From the NCBI GenBank assembly GCA_013398275.1, contig VZSE01010018.1, positions 689,256 through 753,255 on the forward strand: DNA of 64,000 nt, in the 5' to 3' direction. Made by a program: the position numbers and the translations under genes. The DNA comes from Promerops cafer (taxonomy: Eukaryota > Chordata > Aves > Passeriformes > Nectariniidae). Shown one piece after another: positions 1-12,155 of this stretch. Every line of letters starts with the position of its first letter. Within the stretch, counting starts at the first letter, position 1. The notes beneath the pieces are model-generated. The model did no database searches. It worked only from the letters and a program-made list of their open reading frames with translations, and had not been told where the DNA came from.

Positions 1-427
1 TCACTCCTCAGCAACATTCAGAATCCCAATAATAGCCAGAAAGTTGCTACATACAGGTATAGAAAGGCACATAAACCAAGGATGTAGTGGCCTGTAACTG
101 TGAAATATTGCTACTTGTTTCTGCCTCACAGATTTTAGATTAGCTGTTGCTATCTAGAAGCACTGTGGAATAATATGCTACCACAAAGTACTAAGGATTG
201 AATTCTCATTCTAAAAATTTGTCCTGTATGGTAAATAATACATCATCTCATCTCTCCTCTCTCCTTCTTTCTTTAAGATATTACTCTATCTCTGCTTCTA
301 TATCTATATCTCAAGATTCATAAACTAATTGAGGATGCAATCACTATAACATGAAATGAATAGAAAATTCACTATGATGTTCAGGATCTATGAACACAAT
401 AGTTCCTCTGGCACAGCTAGTTTCTTC

Positions 428-489
428 AGCTGCTGCTACTACTACTAATAATAACAATAATAACAACAATAATAACAACGACAACAGTA
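428..489. repeat. Trinucleotide microsatellite (GCT/ACT/AAT/AAC)
   Basis: A run of three-base units starts as GCT/ACT, becomes AAT, and ends as mixed AAC/AAT with one ACG interruption. The phase is kept for about 60 bases. On the opposite strand it reads as a run of Leu/Val codons, which explains a spurious leucine-rich open frame across it. The mixture of related units suggests an old, interrupted microsatellite. Confidence 0.9.
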
Positions 490-2292
490 GAACCTCAGCC
501 AGGTTTTCTACAAATATAGGACACATACCCAGCTCCCATAACACCACTGGCTTCTCAAACACCCTTCTTGCCATTCTTCTCAACTCCAATTTTTAGAAGT
601 GCTTCTCCTGCTCTCCCTGGCTAACCCTGCAGTGGTGGCAGTACAATCAGAGTTAGGGATTAGCATAATTTCTGGTACAACCTCTGCCCAAAGCCTGCAT
701 GCCCTTTCTCTGCTATAAACACCTTTTAGATAGGGAGTCAGGCCAGAGATCTGAAAATATCCTTGGGGAAAACTAGAATGTATCATGTTGTCCACAGTAA
801 AGTGAGAAGGTTTTTCAGCTGTTACTGTAGTCCTGAATCTGCTAAACTGCTCTTGGCCTATGGAAACACATTAAGGTCATTCAGTCTGAAAGATTTCACG
901 GATAATCGAGAGATCAACTCAATTTTTAAAAGGAGGAACTCCAACATATTTTAAATTGATAAATGGACATATCTAAATAGCAATCACTGGCTACAAACAT
1001 ACTGAATTTTCTCCCTCCCAGACCAGTGATTTTGAGTTTTAAAAATACATCGTTTAAAAGAACCTTGGTGTAAAAGTATTTTCATGTCTAGCTTAAACTG
1101 TTTATCAGAAATGTCACAAGCTCTGGTCATGAGTAGCCAACATGAGTATAAAGCTGGTGCATCCTGCACACTTTTTCTTCCTTCTTGAGCACAGAGCACC
1201 AAAGGAAAAATGTAAAAAATAATTTATAGGTTCCAGAGTTTCATTTTAAATTTACTATAACCTTAGCAAGAAGCGCTCTATTACTATGAGAGAAAATTTT
1301 CACACCCCAGATGAGAGGAGCATGGCAGAGATGTGAGGTCTTGGAGGTGCTGCCATTCACAGCCTCTGCACTGACTCCTGACAAACATATTGACAAAGTT
1401 TAGAATTCATACACTACTTTATATGATGTTAGACAGGTTTCAGCCTCTTGCCTGATCATGGATGATGTAAATCAACTCGATCTCAGAAGCCTTATGTACA
1501 TACAATTAAAACAGCCCCAATGGAGCTGCTGCTTTTTCATACTATGTCTATACAAATCCAAGATTGACCAAATAATTTTTGTAGTCTATAAATTGGATAA
1601 TATTGCTCTGTATTCGGGCGCCCTTACTTTTTTAGTTTTAGGATGAAGTTATACAAAAGTATCACTAACATCAAGCTCTATTTTTCTTGGCAATAATTGA
1701 AAAAAACCTCTTAGGATTTCCAAATCTGTGGAGTGGAATTTTTAAAAGGTTGCAAAGACAACCTCTCATGCTGTGCAGAAAACAAACCAGCAAAGCATAT
1801 ATCTTGCAGTCAGAGGAAAATATATTCTTTATCTGGTCACTGATATTGATTAACTCTGTAACAATCATAAAGCATCTCAGGAAACCATGAAAAAAAGAAA
1901 TATCAGTCGTGCACTTTATGAGACATTTATATTCACAAGCAAAAGTACTATGTATGTACTTAAACAATCCTTATGCAGATTTAAAAAAAACCCAAACCAG
2001 CAACAAATCTTCTTGTGTGAGACTTAGCTTGATTCCTGTCAATGCCTGAATACTACAAAATCAACAAAAATTTGTGCCAGGGGATTGGAGTTTCTTCTTT
2101 TGTGTCACACACTCGTGGCATATAACTTGGTTTAACATTACACTCCAAGTTTCCCTGGTTAAACCTGGATTATGCAAACGTAACAAAGTGGATTCCTCTA
2201 AGTGAAAAGGTCACTAGACTACATAGATGTGCTTTTTTTCCTACTTAATAATAGTGTCATAGTCTTCTTTCTAATGAAAACACTTTTGAAAG

Positions 2293-2306
2293 AAAAAAAA
2301 AAAAAA
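2293..2306. repeat. Poly-A tract (14 A)
   Basis: An uninterrupted run of A residues followed by AACAACAAAG. No upstream retroposon body is recognisable, so I call it low-complexity sequence only. Confidence 0.85.
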
Positions 2307-4515
2307 CAACAAAGCAACTCAGAAAGCAGGATGTATGACATTTTTTAGAGAAGATAAGACACAGTTTTGTCATGTTTATAAAACCAAGCCACACAAACAA
2401 AAACTTTTGATTTCTTTTTTTCCCTGTTTGCACCAAGATTTGGGTTACACAAGCAAGGCAAAACTTCATACCTCCAGTTGTTCCTGGTAATTTTACTTAT
2501 CCTTTTACAATCCTTAATTGTTTTCTCTGTGGATACTCTGTCAGTGCATACACTCATGTGAGGTTTTCTGTTTCAATATGCTAAAAACAAATTTGTACCA
2601 CACTAAGCCTGCACTGTGAATTTTCTGATATTATCTACAGCAGTGCTATTGCTGAATTGCAGCAAAAGCCTTGTCAAAAAGCCATTAAAAGCACGGCCCA
2701 TGCACTACAAATAACACTAAAGAACTTCTGATCTAGTTTCAGCACAAACATGTTCTTCTAGCCTCTTAAATTGTCACTTGACAACTAATCATATTCTGAC
2801 CCGAGGACTATATTTAATTAGAGGACAGAGACACGAGCATTTGCAATATATGCATCTAGGCATTATGTCAGTAGCCATTTTTCCTACATTACAGTGTTCA
2901 CAATCCTGACAACATCACTTCCTAATGCACTAATTAGAGCAGGGTGACTAATAAAAATTATTTGCCTGCTCTGGCATACAAAATAATTTATAAAACTCAT
3001 CAAATAGTATATTTTTGAAAAATAAACTACTAAAATGAAGCTGTGTGTAAAGCAAGAAACAATTGAAGTTATGTAAAACAATTTATTTAAACATATAAAC
3101 AGAGTGAAAATGATCCAGCTAGATAGTCTGATTTTATGGTCTCTACTTCTTGCACATTTCTTAATTTTGAAAAATCAGCAATTATTGTAAAGTATTTGAG
3201 AGAGATGAATGTTTCTGTTTCTTCTGGGTTTTACATTACCTGAATCAATACTCTGTGGAACCAAAAGATTTATTTACATCAGCTGAGAATATGTTCCATA
3301 AGATAAAAATTTGCATCTAGGAATTTGTCTAGCATGATAAATTGTCTGACAACAACCGTTCAGCATTTCTAGCTTTCTAAATAGAATTGTATACATATAT
3401 ATAAAAATATATATGTAGTATAGAGTCAGCAGAGCAGTTCAGAGCTCCTGAAGTATTATGAAACACCAGATTTTACTTCCTATCTACCATCCTGATTCAA
3501 TGGCTATTTAATTCTAATATGGTCCAGTGTATCTCCATATTAAGTAGCAGCCCTGCTAGAGTTACTCAGAAGTCACAGGGAATCTGCACTAATGAATAGC
3601 CATCTTCAGGGATCCTTCTGAGAAGAGTCCCAATGCTCTACAATTTAAATTCTACTGTTATAAGCAACAGTGGGTACCCTGCTCAGCTAAATGATTATAC
3701 TGTGGCAAATGTAAGGCAGTTCACTGATCCAAACAGGAATAGCTAAAGCTTAACTTGGTACTATACATGGAAACCTAATAACAGCTTTTATTTTTTTTTA
3801 GGGAACTGACTTCTAGGATATGAGTGAGGAAAGGAGAAAAATATTTCTGGCAAAAAGAGCAGCATGGTCACAGTTCTGGCTAAGAAGCAAGGTACAGTTG
3901 CTTTCATATTCCCAAGACAGCTACTGAAGTTAGGAGATCATTGCCTTGGCTTTAATTCATCTTTGTTAGGGACTCATATTTTCTCCTCTCGATCCCAGGC
4001 AGACTCCTTATGGGGGTGCTGCTGTTTGGAGTGTGAGGATGAGGTGATCCAGCATGGCTGGTCGTGGCACAGCTGCTCCTGGCTCACCACTGCCTCACTG
4101 GCCACTCGTACCCAGGGTGGGCTCCTAAACCAGAGCTCTTTGCTTACAACCTCCCTTGAAATGCGTAGCAGAAATAAGTCTGTTGCTCACCAGAGAGAGG
4201 CTTTACTTAGCTTACTTCATAATCCCCTGATTTTATTTTTGATAAGGCCTTAATTGTTGGCAGGTTTGTTAACCTTAATCTGCTCGATTTACCTCCCATT
4301 GCTGGAATGGCAATTTACAGCATTTTTACTTCAGCTGGTAGAAGCTCCAGAAAGAAATCTGCCTTCTTTTTACTGCTTGCATAAACATGGACTTCAAGGA
4401 GATGGCTCTGGTATTTGTATCAAATTATTCACAAACTAAAACTTGCTGTTTCTAGGGACTGCCTGTTGAAGAAAAAACTCTTCCACTCATCTTTTCATTT
4501 TTAAAACGGCAAAAC

Positions 4516-4529
4516 TTTTTTTTTTTTTT
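4516..4529. repeat. Poly-T tract (14 T)
   Basis: A homopolymer followed by ACTTTTTGC. No associated mobile element was recognised on either side. Confidence 0.85.
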
Positions 4530-7196
4530 ACTTTTTGCATAAAGGACTTTCAAAGGTATACTCCAAAAATGCTTGTTCCAAATAAATCCCCTTAGAAAGA
4601 TAAAATGTAGACCCTTCTGGGTTACTGCAAGATAGAAAAGAATCTCAGCATCCATTTTTAACTCTTCTTGTCATCAGTCATCTCAATGCAGGCAGAGAAT
4701 AAAGGAATACTCAAACCAAGCAAAAAACCCCAGATACGTGTGCATGACAAACTTTAACTAAACATTTGAAAACAAAATTTACTACTTGTAGTTTATGCTC
4801 ATAACTTAAACTATGACTGTTGAAGTACCCTTAGAGATTTGCTTCAAAAAACACAAGGCAGAAGACAACAAACCAGCAAGAACTATGCTAATCAAATGAA
4901 GAGGATGCTTAAGAGTAAATAATGCAAAAGAGATTAAGCAGATGCAGGAAGGTTGAACATGATGGTGTTTCTGCTGAGCTGGTATCACACAGCTCTGTGT
5001 ACCATAAAACATAAGAGATATAAAAAGACCAAGGAAATCAAGACTTACCTGCATGTACTATTTATGACTAATGATGAGCACTACAATGAAAGAAAAAATT
5101 GAAATGCATTTGATGAGTTTTTAGTTCTGTGTCTATGAACTTTATGGAAAATGAAGAACCAGAAAGTTCTGCCAAAGGGGCAAAGGAGGAAATGATGAGG
5201 AAAAGCATCTCATGGAATACAGGGAAGACTTTATGTTAGTAAAACACCTCAATTATTAGGGAACTGCTAGGACAAAGAAATGAAGAAATGAACCAGGATC
5301 CTGTACTGAGAAAACATACATTGAATTCTTAAATTTTGATGCTGTGGTTCAAAAGAGTCTGCTCCGTTATCTGGGTCTCAAAACCAAAATTCAAAAGTAC
5401 AAAGTAATTTCTATTGAAAATAGAAACTAAGCCTCCAGTTCTCCAAACTACAAAGTCTACAGAGCTGTGTGGTAACAAATATTACTAATAAAATTTTTTA
5501 AAAAAACTTCATGTAGGTTCAAGAAGCCAATCACTAACTCCAGAGCTGGGGGGTCACAACCTCAATGTTTTATATTTTACAGTGTCTTCATGTCCAAATT
5601 CATAAACACTTTGAAGTAAAGATGATTTCTTCAAAGTTAGAAAATGTTTTTATTTTAATCCACCTTCTCTATATACACACAGCTTTTATTTTACACTGAA
5701 ATGCTATATTTTCTTGTCACTGGAAATCATGGATGGCAGAAATTAGGAATATCTAGGTGTACTACTTCTCAGTTGGTCTTATCCAATGACTTGAAAAAGC
5801 TGAGATATGATTTCACACACGAAGACAAAATCTGTTGGAAACCCAAACCTGAATTTTCTGTACAGAATAGGAAAACACCTGTAATAGTCCCTATCTGAAA
5901 CTGTCAAAACAACATGACGTAATCTGTATGGCATAGGTAAATATTTCTTTCCCCCCTCAATACGTAGAAAATAGGTAAGATTAAGGCAACATTGTAGTTT
6001 GAGGGGGAAAAAAAAAGTGTTACAGAAAATTAGAGAGGAAGGTAGAATGGCAATTTTAAGGAGAAGAAAGCAACTCCTGGTAAGGCAGATACACCCAGGT
6101 ATTTGCCATGTTCTCATAAGAACTGCAGGTTCTAGCACAGGGTTTTTGAGGAGAAATAAAGGGACAGAGAATATTTGTAGAATGTGGGGGAAAACTTTGG
6201 TAGAGCAGGTTTGAGCATTACTAGTTGTGATGAAAGAAAACTGACAGGGGCTCCTGTTGTGGTTTTACTCCCTTAAGACAAAGAGAAGTTACAATTTTCA
6301 AAATTACCTAGAAAAACCTGTACCCAAGACATAAAGAAAATAACCAAAAGTTTTTCAGATGACATTTCAAATAAAACCTGATCAAATCACAAAATCTGAA
6401 ATTATAATTACAAGGACTACAGCTGGAGACATGGCATGGAGGGATGTTTACCTCAAGGACATTCCTTATTGTGACATAATAACAAATTACACAGAAACAA
6501 TGAAAACTACAAAAATGGTCTAAGCTAGGCAGAAGGAACAAGATATCAGGCTGCTGCTTCCTTGTCCTCCAGACTTTCTGAACGAAGGTATGGAAAGCAC
6601 AGCAATAATGTGCTCCCTCAGTTTATTTGCACATGGACCACCTCAGTCTGCAGCACCAGATTCCAAGAGTGCTCTGGAAAACCTGCCCAAGCCTTTTGTC
6701 CAGAGTGTGCTCATCAGAAAAAAAACACCTGTATTAAATATATGTATCTTCATTTGACACATCTGTTAAACTTCAGTTCTCAGTGAGCTTCTGCTGATCA
6801 TATCCAAACCAACACTGCTCAAGCTTTAGCTTGTCAAAGGCAGTTGAATTTTTCCCCCATGGCCCAAACTAGGACAACACAACAGTGATATATTTGCAAT
6901 CAGAGCCAAGCCTTAACCAGACTTCAGCCACTTGTTTCACAGCATGTAACACAGTCAAATCATTGCATAACATTTCTGAAATTTTCGTTTTCTAATTATC
7001 TAAGTATGCTTGCTTGAATTTCACAAAACAAATTGCCTGCGGGCGATACTTTAGGAAAGCTTAGTCTGAGCAGTTAAGCCTCAGATATGTAAATGCAATT
7101 AAAAACAGGAGGAGAGAACCTCTCCATTAGTGGCTTTCCAGAGAAGATTCCAGTAACTGTGAAATTTGTTTGTACTGTAACAGAATGATTTTTTTA

Positions 7197-7405
7197 AATC
7201 ACAGACTCACATGGAATGGCTGATGCAGAGGGCACACCTGGAGATCAGCTAAAGCAAGTTGCTCAGGGCTGTGGCCAGTTTTGAATATCCCAAGGATGCA
7301 GACTCCAAGAGTTTACCTCTTGCCCTGTCCCTGGGCAGCAGTGAGAAGAGTCTGGCTCTGTCTCCTCTATTCCCTGCCCATCAGGTGCACAGGTACATCA
7401 CAGAC
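7197..7405 (-). mobile_element. CR1 LINE 3' fragment, minus strand, internally deleted
   Basis: Read on the minus strand, this is the 3' end of a CR1 retrotransposon, a non-LTR LINE that is the main autonomous retroposon of birds. The lower-coordinate end (AATCACAGACTCACATGG) is the reverse complement of the CR1 TTCTGTGATTCT-type tail. It is followed by the reverse complements of the usual 'gatctccaggtgtgccc', 'ggatattcaaaactgg' and 'gagtctgcatcc' blocks. From about 7315 it resembles the conserved CR1 segment carrying CCCTGTCCCTGGGCAGCAG and GAGAAGAGTCTGGCTC. Roughly 100 bases of the usual consensus between these two parts seem to be missing, so there is an internal deletion. It is 5'-truncated and has no coding capacity. 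The boundary near 7405 is approximate. It faces a second CR1 fragment at 7482-7620. Confidence 0.85.
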
Positions 7406-7481
7406 ACTGTGACAGCATAAGAAGCAGCAGAAGATTCAAGTCTCATCAAGAGAATCAGGTATTACAGAAAAGAAATATCCA

Positions 7482-7620
7482 GGCCAGAATCCAGAGCAGC
7501 CGTGCAGTCTCCATTCACAGTGAACATGGCCTTTGCAACCTGGCCTCGGCCTGCTTTGAGCAGGGCTCAGGCCAGATGAACCAGAGGTCCTGTCCCTCCT
7601 CATTTATTCTGTGATTCTCA
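7482..7620 (+). mobile_element. CR1 LINE 3' fragment, plus strand
   Basis: This is a 5'-truncated CR1 3' end. Visible blocks in order are CCAGAGCAGCCGTGCAGTCTCC, which matches the common 'cagagaggttgtg(c/g)agtctcc' segment, then CCTGCTTTGAGCAGGGCTC, then CCAGATGAACCAGAGGTCC, and finally the tail ATTTATTCTGTGATTCT. It contains only the terminal untranslated part and codes for nothing. CR1 copies are usually 5'-truncated and lack poly-A and clear target-site duplications, and that is what is seen. It lies 76 bases from an opposite-strand CR1 fragment, so the two 3' ends point away from each other. Divergence looks moderate. The left boundary is uncertain by about 20 bases. Confidence 0.85.
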
Positions 7621-7659
7621 ATCCATTTTAAGAACAGAAAGTATGAGTTTTGCTAAGGG

Positions 7660-8100
7660 ATCTTCCCCGTGTGATCATCCACGAGACTGTCTGGCAGCCA
7701 TAATCCCCAAGTCCCAGACTGTCACTGCTGGGGCTGAGCCACAGGGGTGGCTCCGGTGACCTGGCAGGTCGCTGCTGGGCTCCCTGCACACCCCACTCAC
7801 AGCCAGATCAGGTTTCCTCACCGGCTCCATCTCTGTGGCAGTCTCACATGTCTGGTTTAGAGGAAGAGCCCTGGGCTCTTGCCCCCTCACAGTCCAAGCT
7901 CACCAGTCTCGCTCGTCCTCCCAGGCCCTGGGCTCCTGCCTGTCTCTCAGTGTCCCTCACCCGGCTGTGCCACAGGCCCTGTGCCTTTTTTTGTGCAGAA
8001 GGTGGCAGTTCACAGCCTCTGGTCTTGGGTTCCCACCCAGAGCTCAACCTGCAGCTCCATCTGCAGCTGCACCCTGAGCTCCCTGCACCGAATGCATTCC
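7660..8100. other. GC-rich block of unknown identity
   Basis: Base composition rises sharply here compared with the AT-rich flanks, with about nine scattered CpG dinucleotides. Overlapping open frames of 70-108 codons run through it on both strands, which is what GC-rich sequence poor in stop codons produces by chance. None of their translations resembles a family I know. It directly follows the CR1 pair, so it could belong to an older composite repeat, be a non-coding exon, or be an isolated GC-rich island. I cannot decide among these. Confidence 0.4.
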
Positions 8101-8933
8101 TCATCAACTTTAGAGCACATGCCTGAATTCGCCAAGTGGGCAAGAATAAATGATACTTGTTTTCTAACATTTCATTTAAGCACCTGAATTAGCATGTTCT
8201 GCTGCTTCTGAATTATCAGCATGTTATGATTTAGATCACACTGTTTTGTCAAAATCTTCTGTTGTCCAGACTTTCTGCCTTCTAGATTTAGGGACTACCT
8301 TAAAGCCACATGAACTAGAAGTTTAGCTGGTGTTGTCTTCTTAGTTTTTCCTTTTTTATTTAATTCTCTTTTTCCCCCTCCCATTTTGTTTTAAACTAAT
8401 GATGGCAATGTTTTTGATGAAATGTTCCTGATGGTACCTTCATTCCCCAGGTGGTCATTTCAGCCATGCAAAGAATTTTAACTAGACTAATTTATCACAG
8501 GATAACAAAATCTCCCATTCTATGTTCCTCATTGTGTGTAACTGGGCTCCTTTTTGAAAGCTGTTTTTCAGGCTCAAAGTAGAGAATTGTTCCAGTGAAT
8601 CAGAACTGTCTGTATTTTGATGTTTTGACAAGCTATTTTAATGTTACTGTCATCCATGTCTTATGTAATTACAAGATATTTTCAAAATAAGGATATTTAT
8701 TTACTGATTATTTCACTTGTGTGTCATTGTTGATTTTTGTAATTTGTTATGTTACGTATGTTTCTGTTACTTATATGGGCTTCAAAATATCTGGGGGCGG
8801 GGGAAACTTTTTTGTTTAAATAATATCATGCATTTATTCCAACTCATTATACACAATAATACAATACTTTGTTGCAGAGCTTAAGGCAAATTTCCAAGAA
8901 TGGCTCATTGACTAAAATCTGAGAGCAAAGTGG

Positions 8934-8971
8934 AATATTTTATATTCCATCAAAATGGAATATAAAATATT
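8934..8971. repeat. Perfect 17-bp inverted repeat with 4-base loop
   Basis: The left arm AATATTTTATATTCCAT (8934-8950) is followed by the loop CAAA (8951-8954) and then its exact reverse complement ATGGAATATAAAATATT (8955-8971). Pairing stops at both outer ends. It can form a tight cruciform in DNA or a hairpin in RNA. The stem is short and AT-rich compared with a microRNA precursor, so I do not call it an RNA gene. Confidence 0.95.
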
Positions 8972-9995
8972 AACTCCTGAGTCCCAAAGGAAAAAATGGT
9001 ATAACTAATTGTGAAAAGCAGAACTCTGTGCTGTACACAGATATGAATCAACACAGACCATCACTGTATCTGAATTCTCATAATCATTTTACCCACTTGT
9101 GGCATTCAATCTATTGAGTCCTGATTAGGAGAAAATGCAGTGAGCTCTGCAATCCCACGAAGAGCAGGGAAGAAATGGTAGCTGTGTGAGAAATCCTCGT
9201 TCCTGTCTCTCAGTTCTGTAAATGTTACTGTATTATTCCAGCCACTAATTAGGAACATTTGTTTTAGACAAGCCCACTATCCTGACTCTGCCTGTGATGC
9301 AGAAACAGGACAGAATCATCCCTCTGATTGCTTCTAGTTCTCCACACTACCAACAAAAGCAGATCATGGGGCAGCTAGTATGGCTGGTTAGTAAAAAAAA
9401 AAGACAATAAAGAGGGAGTTAGAGATCCACTGCACACCCTCATATTTGCCTGTCTAATTAAAGTAAGCCAGCATTAACCCTTTATTCTTTACTAAGCATT
9501 TTTGTCTGGTTTTTTCTATAAGCAAACAAGTTAAATGTATCTCCACTGCAATTTGAAATTGCCTGTATGTGTGATTCAGACAAATTTCAGAGAGGAATAG
9601 CAATTTCAGGAGATTTTTCAGGAGATAGCCATTAAAATAAGCAGCGGGTTAGAGGTAGTATCAAAGAAAAGCAAGGAAACTTCAGCCCTCATTTAGAAAC
9701 AAAGGGGAATCCCTTCGTTTGTAAAACAAGTTTTCACATTTCTCAAAAAAAACCCAAAAAACCCAAAACAAAACCATGGCAGTATCCAAAGGGCAATATT
9801 CATAATTCATTATGAGCTAAGAATACTGAACACTATTTGTAATCTCTAATACTCACCACTCATGATAAGCAGCATATGTCTAAGAATTTTATCTGTCTTT
9901 TGAGGCCGTTGTATGTAACATTTGGAAAGATTTTTCTCTGGGGTATTGGATTTTGACTAATGTGAAGGGATAGAGAATAAGTTTAGTATCTAAGA

Positions 9996-10010
9996 AGAAC
10001 AGCATGTTCA
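9996..10010. promoter_or_regulatory. Steroid-receptor-type palindrome (GRE/ARE-like)
   Basis: AGAACA-GCA-TGTTCA matches the AGAACAnnnTGTTCT element bound by glucocorticoid, androgen, progesterone and mineralocorticoid receptor dimers at 11 of 12 positions. A further AGAACA half-site begins at 10015. A sequence match alone does not show occupancy, and most genomic matches are unused. Confidence 0.25.
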
Positions 10011-10733
10011 GAATAGAACATGCACAACCTCATTCTCTTATTGAAATTCCCTGGAATTTGCATGTGAATGGGAGAGATGATATGATTTTCGTGAATAGTT
10101 TGTATGGTAAATAATAACATGCATTTTATAACACAACTACCTTTGAGGACCCTGAAGCAATTTTAAAGCATCTTGAGACTCAACATATTGCTATAAAAAA
10201 AGAACTAGAAATTAATGTTGACCCACTGATATTTCACTGTTCTTAGTTTCTTAATTCCATTTTTCTGCAAAGCATAATTGTTATATTATTTAGTGTACTT
10301 CAGTGTTTTAATCATTAAACTTATATAAGGCCCTACTCAGCTTAGTAAGTCTGGGCTATAAAAATTAAATATTGAGTCATTCTGATCTGATTGAAGATCA
10401 GCAGGCTTCTGTGGGATTTGCTAACCTGGGAATTGGTACTAGAAGAAGCTGATCAGAGAGGGATGTGGATGAGCCCTCAGGTAAATATTGAGTGTGGTGG
10501 CAGGAAAACCTGATAGAATAAAATCAGAAACAAACAAACAGCTGTTTTGAAGCAAACAGGATGAAGAGTATTAGAAGCACATGTATATCTGCCAGAGATG
10601 GAGGGGAAGTGGTGGTGAATGCAATTAACACACTTGTAAAAAGGGATGTTCTGAAAAAAGCCAAGACTAACTTTCTCAGCTCTGTGTGTGTAAGAGTCAA
10701 ACTGGTTGCAGCTGTACTGGAAGAAAAACCCCA

Positions 10734-10751
10734 GCAACAACAACAACAAAA
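10734..10751. repeat. CAA microsatellite
   Basis: A short run of CAA units that ends in AAAAC. It encodes a Gln run in one chance open frame. Confidence 0.8.
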
Positions 10752-12125
10752 ACTAATGCTAATGTCTAAAAACTATAAGCCTGAGCCTGAGAACCATGTG
10801 TTGAAGTATCACTATGAATTTGTAACTTTATTATGAACAGAAGATAGAATGAGAAAATTAGATTACTCTTTTAAAATATATTGAAGTGCAAGGACCTACA
10901 TCTCATGCATTCTGAGAGACACTCTTTGGTTACCTCATTTATTCATTCTTGCTAGTTCATGATATCCCCCTTCCTGCTTGGCTATCTGGGGACCTGTTCA
11001 GGTTTCACATTGAAGGATCAATTCACACAGCAATGAAATACCACTGCCTCTTGGGGGGAGGATGACATCTGTTAAATAGCACCCCGCAACACTACACAAC
11101 AGTTTATAGCATCAAATGCAGAACAATTATGAATTTAATTAGAATCAGAGTGGGATTTTAATGAGAAAAAATGCAATTATGCATGATGAAAATATAGGGC
11201 TAAGCTCCTTTATACTCATCCTGAGTTCCCTTACTACATAAGTATTTTCAAGGATTTTACTACCAGCAAGGGAGTATGACCTGCCCCATAGCAGTTAAGG
11301 ACCCAGCCTCTCATTTACCAGAAAAGAACTGTATTCTCTTTGTGCTACCAGCATGTTACAGAGATTAACAAGCTTAGCACTCAAACACCATCAGCTTGAG
11401 CAGATCTTTCACATTTTTTCCCCCTCTGATACTTCATATACCCATTCCTCATGTTCAGTTGAATGGGCTACATCTCATTAGCAAAATGGTACATGGATTT
11501 GGATATAAAATGATAAATGGTGTTGGCCTGGAACCTAACTAATACTCTAAAACACCATAGATCAGCCAGATCTCTGAGTGCCTGTGACACAGGTCTACAG
11601 GAGGGAGAGGTTTAATGCCTGTACACAAAATAATAATAACTGGCTGTAGAAGAGGGAAATAAATTAATTTTATTTTCTCCTATAGTGCTGTAGGTGATTG
11701 CCTGCATAACTGCTTGTGAATTACTATGAATCACTGTAATTTTATGACAACTGTTTTTAAAGTTGACAACAGAGAAATAATGGTATTGCCATATTGATAA
11801 ATATTACTTTATCTAATTGCAAGTTGGCATTAAAATCTAATTGGAAACAGTTTGAACAGATAAGAATTTTTATGTGTGACTGAGAAACTTTTTTATCAAA
11901 CATTGTAAAAGCACTTGAAAGGGAAAAGGCCTGTCCTAATTTAATGGCATAGAAAAGCTCTGTCCTACAAGATGTTAAGTCTTGGGTAACCTGAGCTACT
12001 TTCCTCCTTCAGTAATATAGCTTCAATGTGTTAGATCTACTTATTACAATAAAACTCCCAGTATGAGGAGCAGAAGGAGGAAAATAAATTATACGAAACT
12101 TGGATAAACTCTGGGAGTCAATATT

Positions 12126-12155
12126 AAAAAAAAAAAATAATAAAAAATATATATA
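12126..12155. repeat. A-rich / AT low-complexity run
   Basis: A long A run with TAAT interruptions passes into alternating ATATATA. No retroposon body is recognised upstream. Confidence 0.8.

Larger units (their letters stand above)
1..7196. other. Unannotated AT-rich non-coding DNA
   Basis: I see no gene, exon-like open frame or recognisable transposon in this stretch. It holds a pyrimidine-rich patch at about 241-315 (CTCT/TATC-type), an AAT/AAC microsatellite at 428-489, A and T homopolymers (2293-2306, 4516-4529), and an AT-alternating 10-bp inverted repeat at 3393-3416. All open frames here are under 130 codons and show no familiar domain. The segment at about 4000-4160 is more GC-rich than its surroundings and I could not identify it. 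Diverged old repeats may be hidden here, since they cannot be recognised reliably by eye. Confidence 0.6.

Noticed and set aside
344..589. Open frames on both strands across the trinucleotide repeat (Leu-rich or Asn-rich products)
   Set aside because: They are translations of a microsatellite and have no independent support.
3393..3416. 10-bp inverted repeat ACATATATAT / ATATATATGT
   Set aside because: It consists of alternating AT sequence, which is self-complementary by nature.
3864..4253. 129-codon plus-strand open frame
   Set aside because: This length is expected by chance in this much sequence, and no domain, splice signal or codon bias is visible.
7844..8187. Several overlapping 80-108 codon frames on both strands
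   Set aside because: They arise from the low stop density of a GC-rich block and mirror each other on the two strands.
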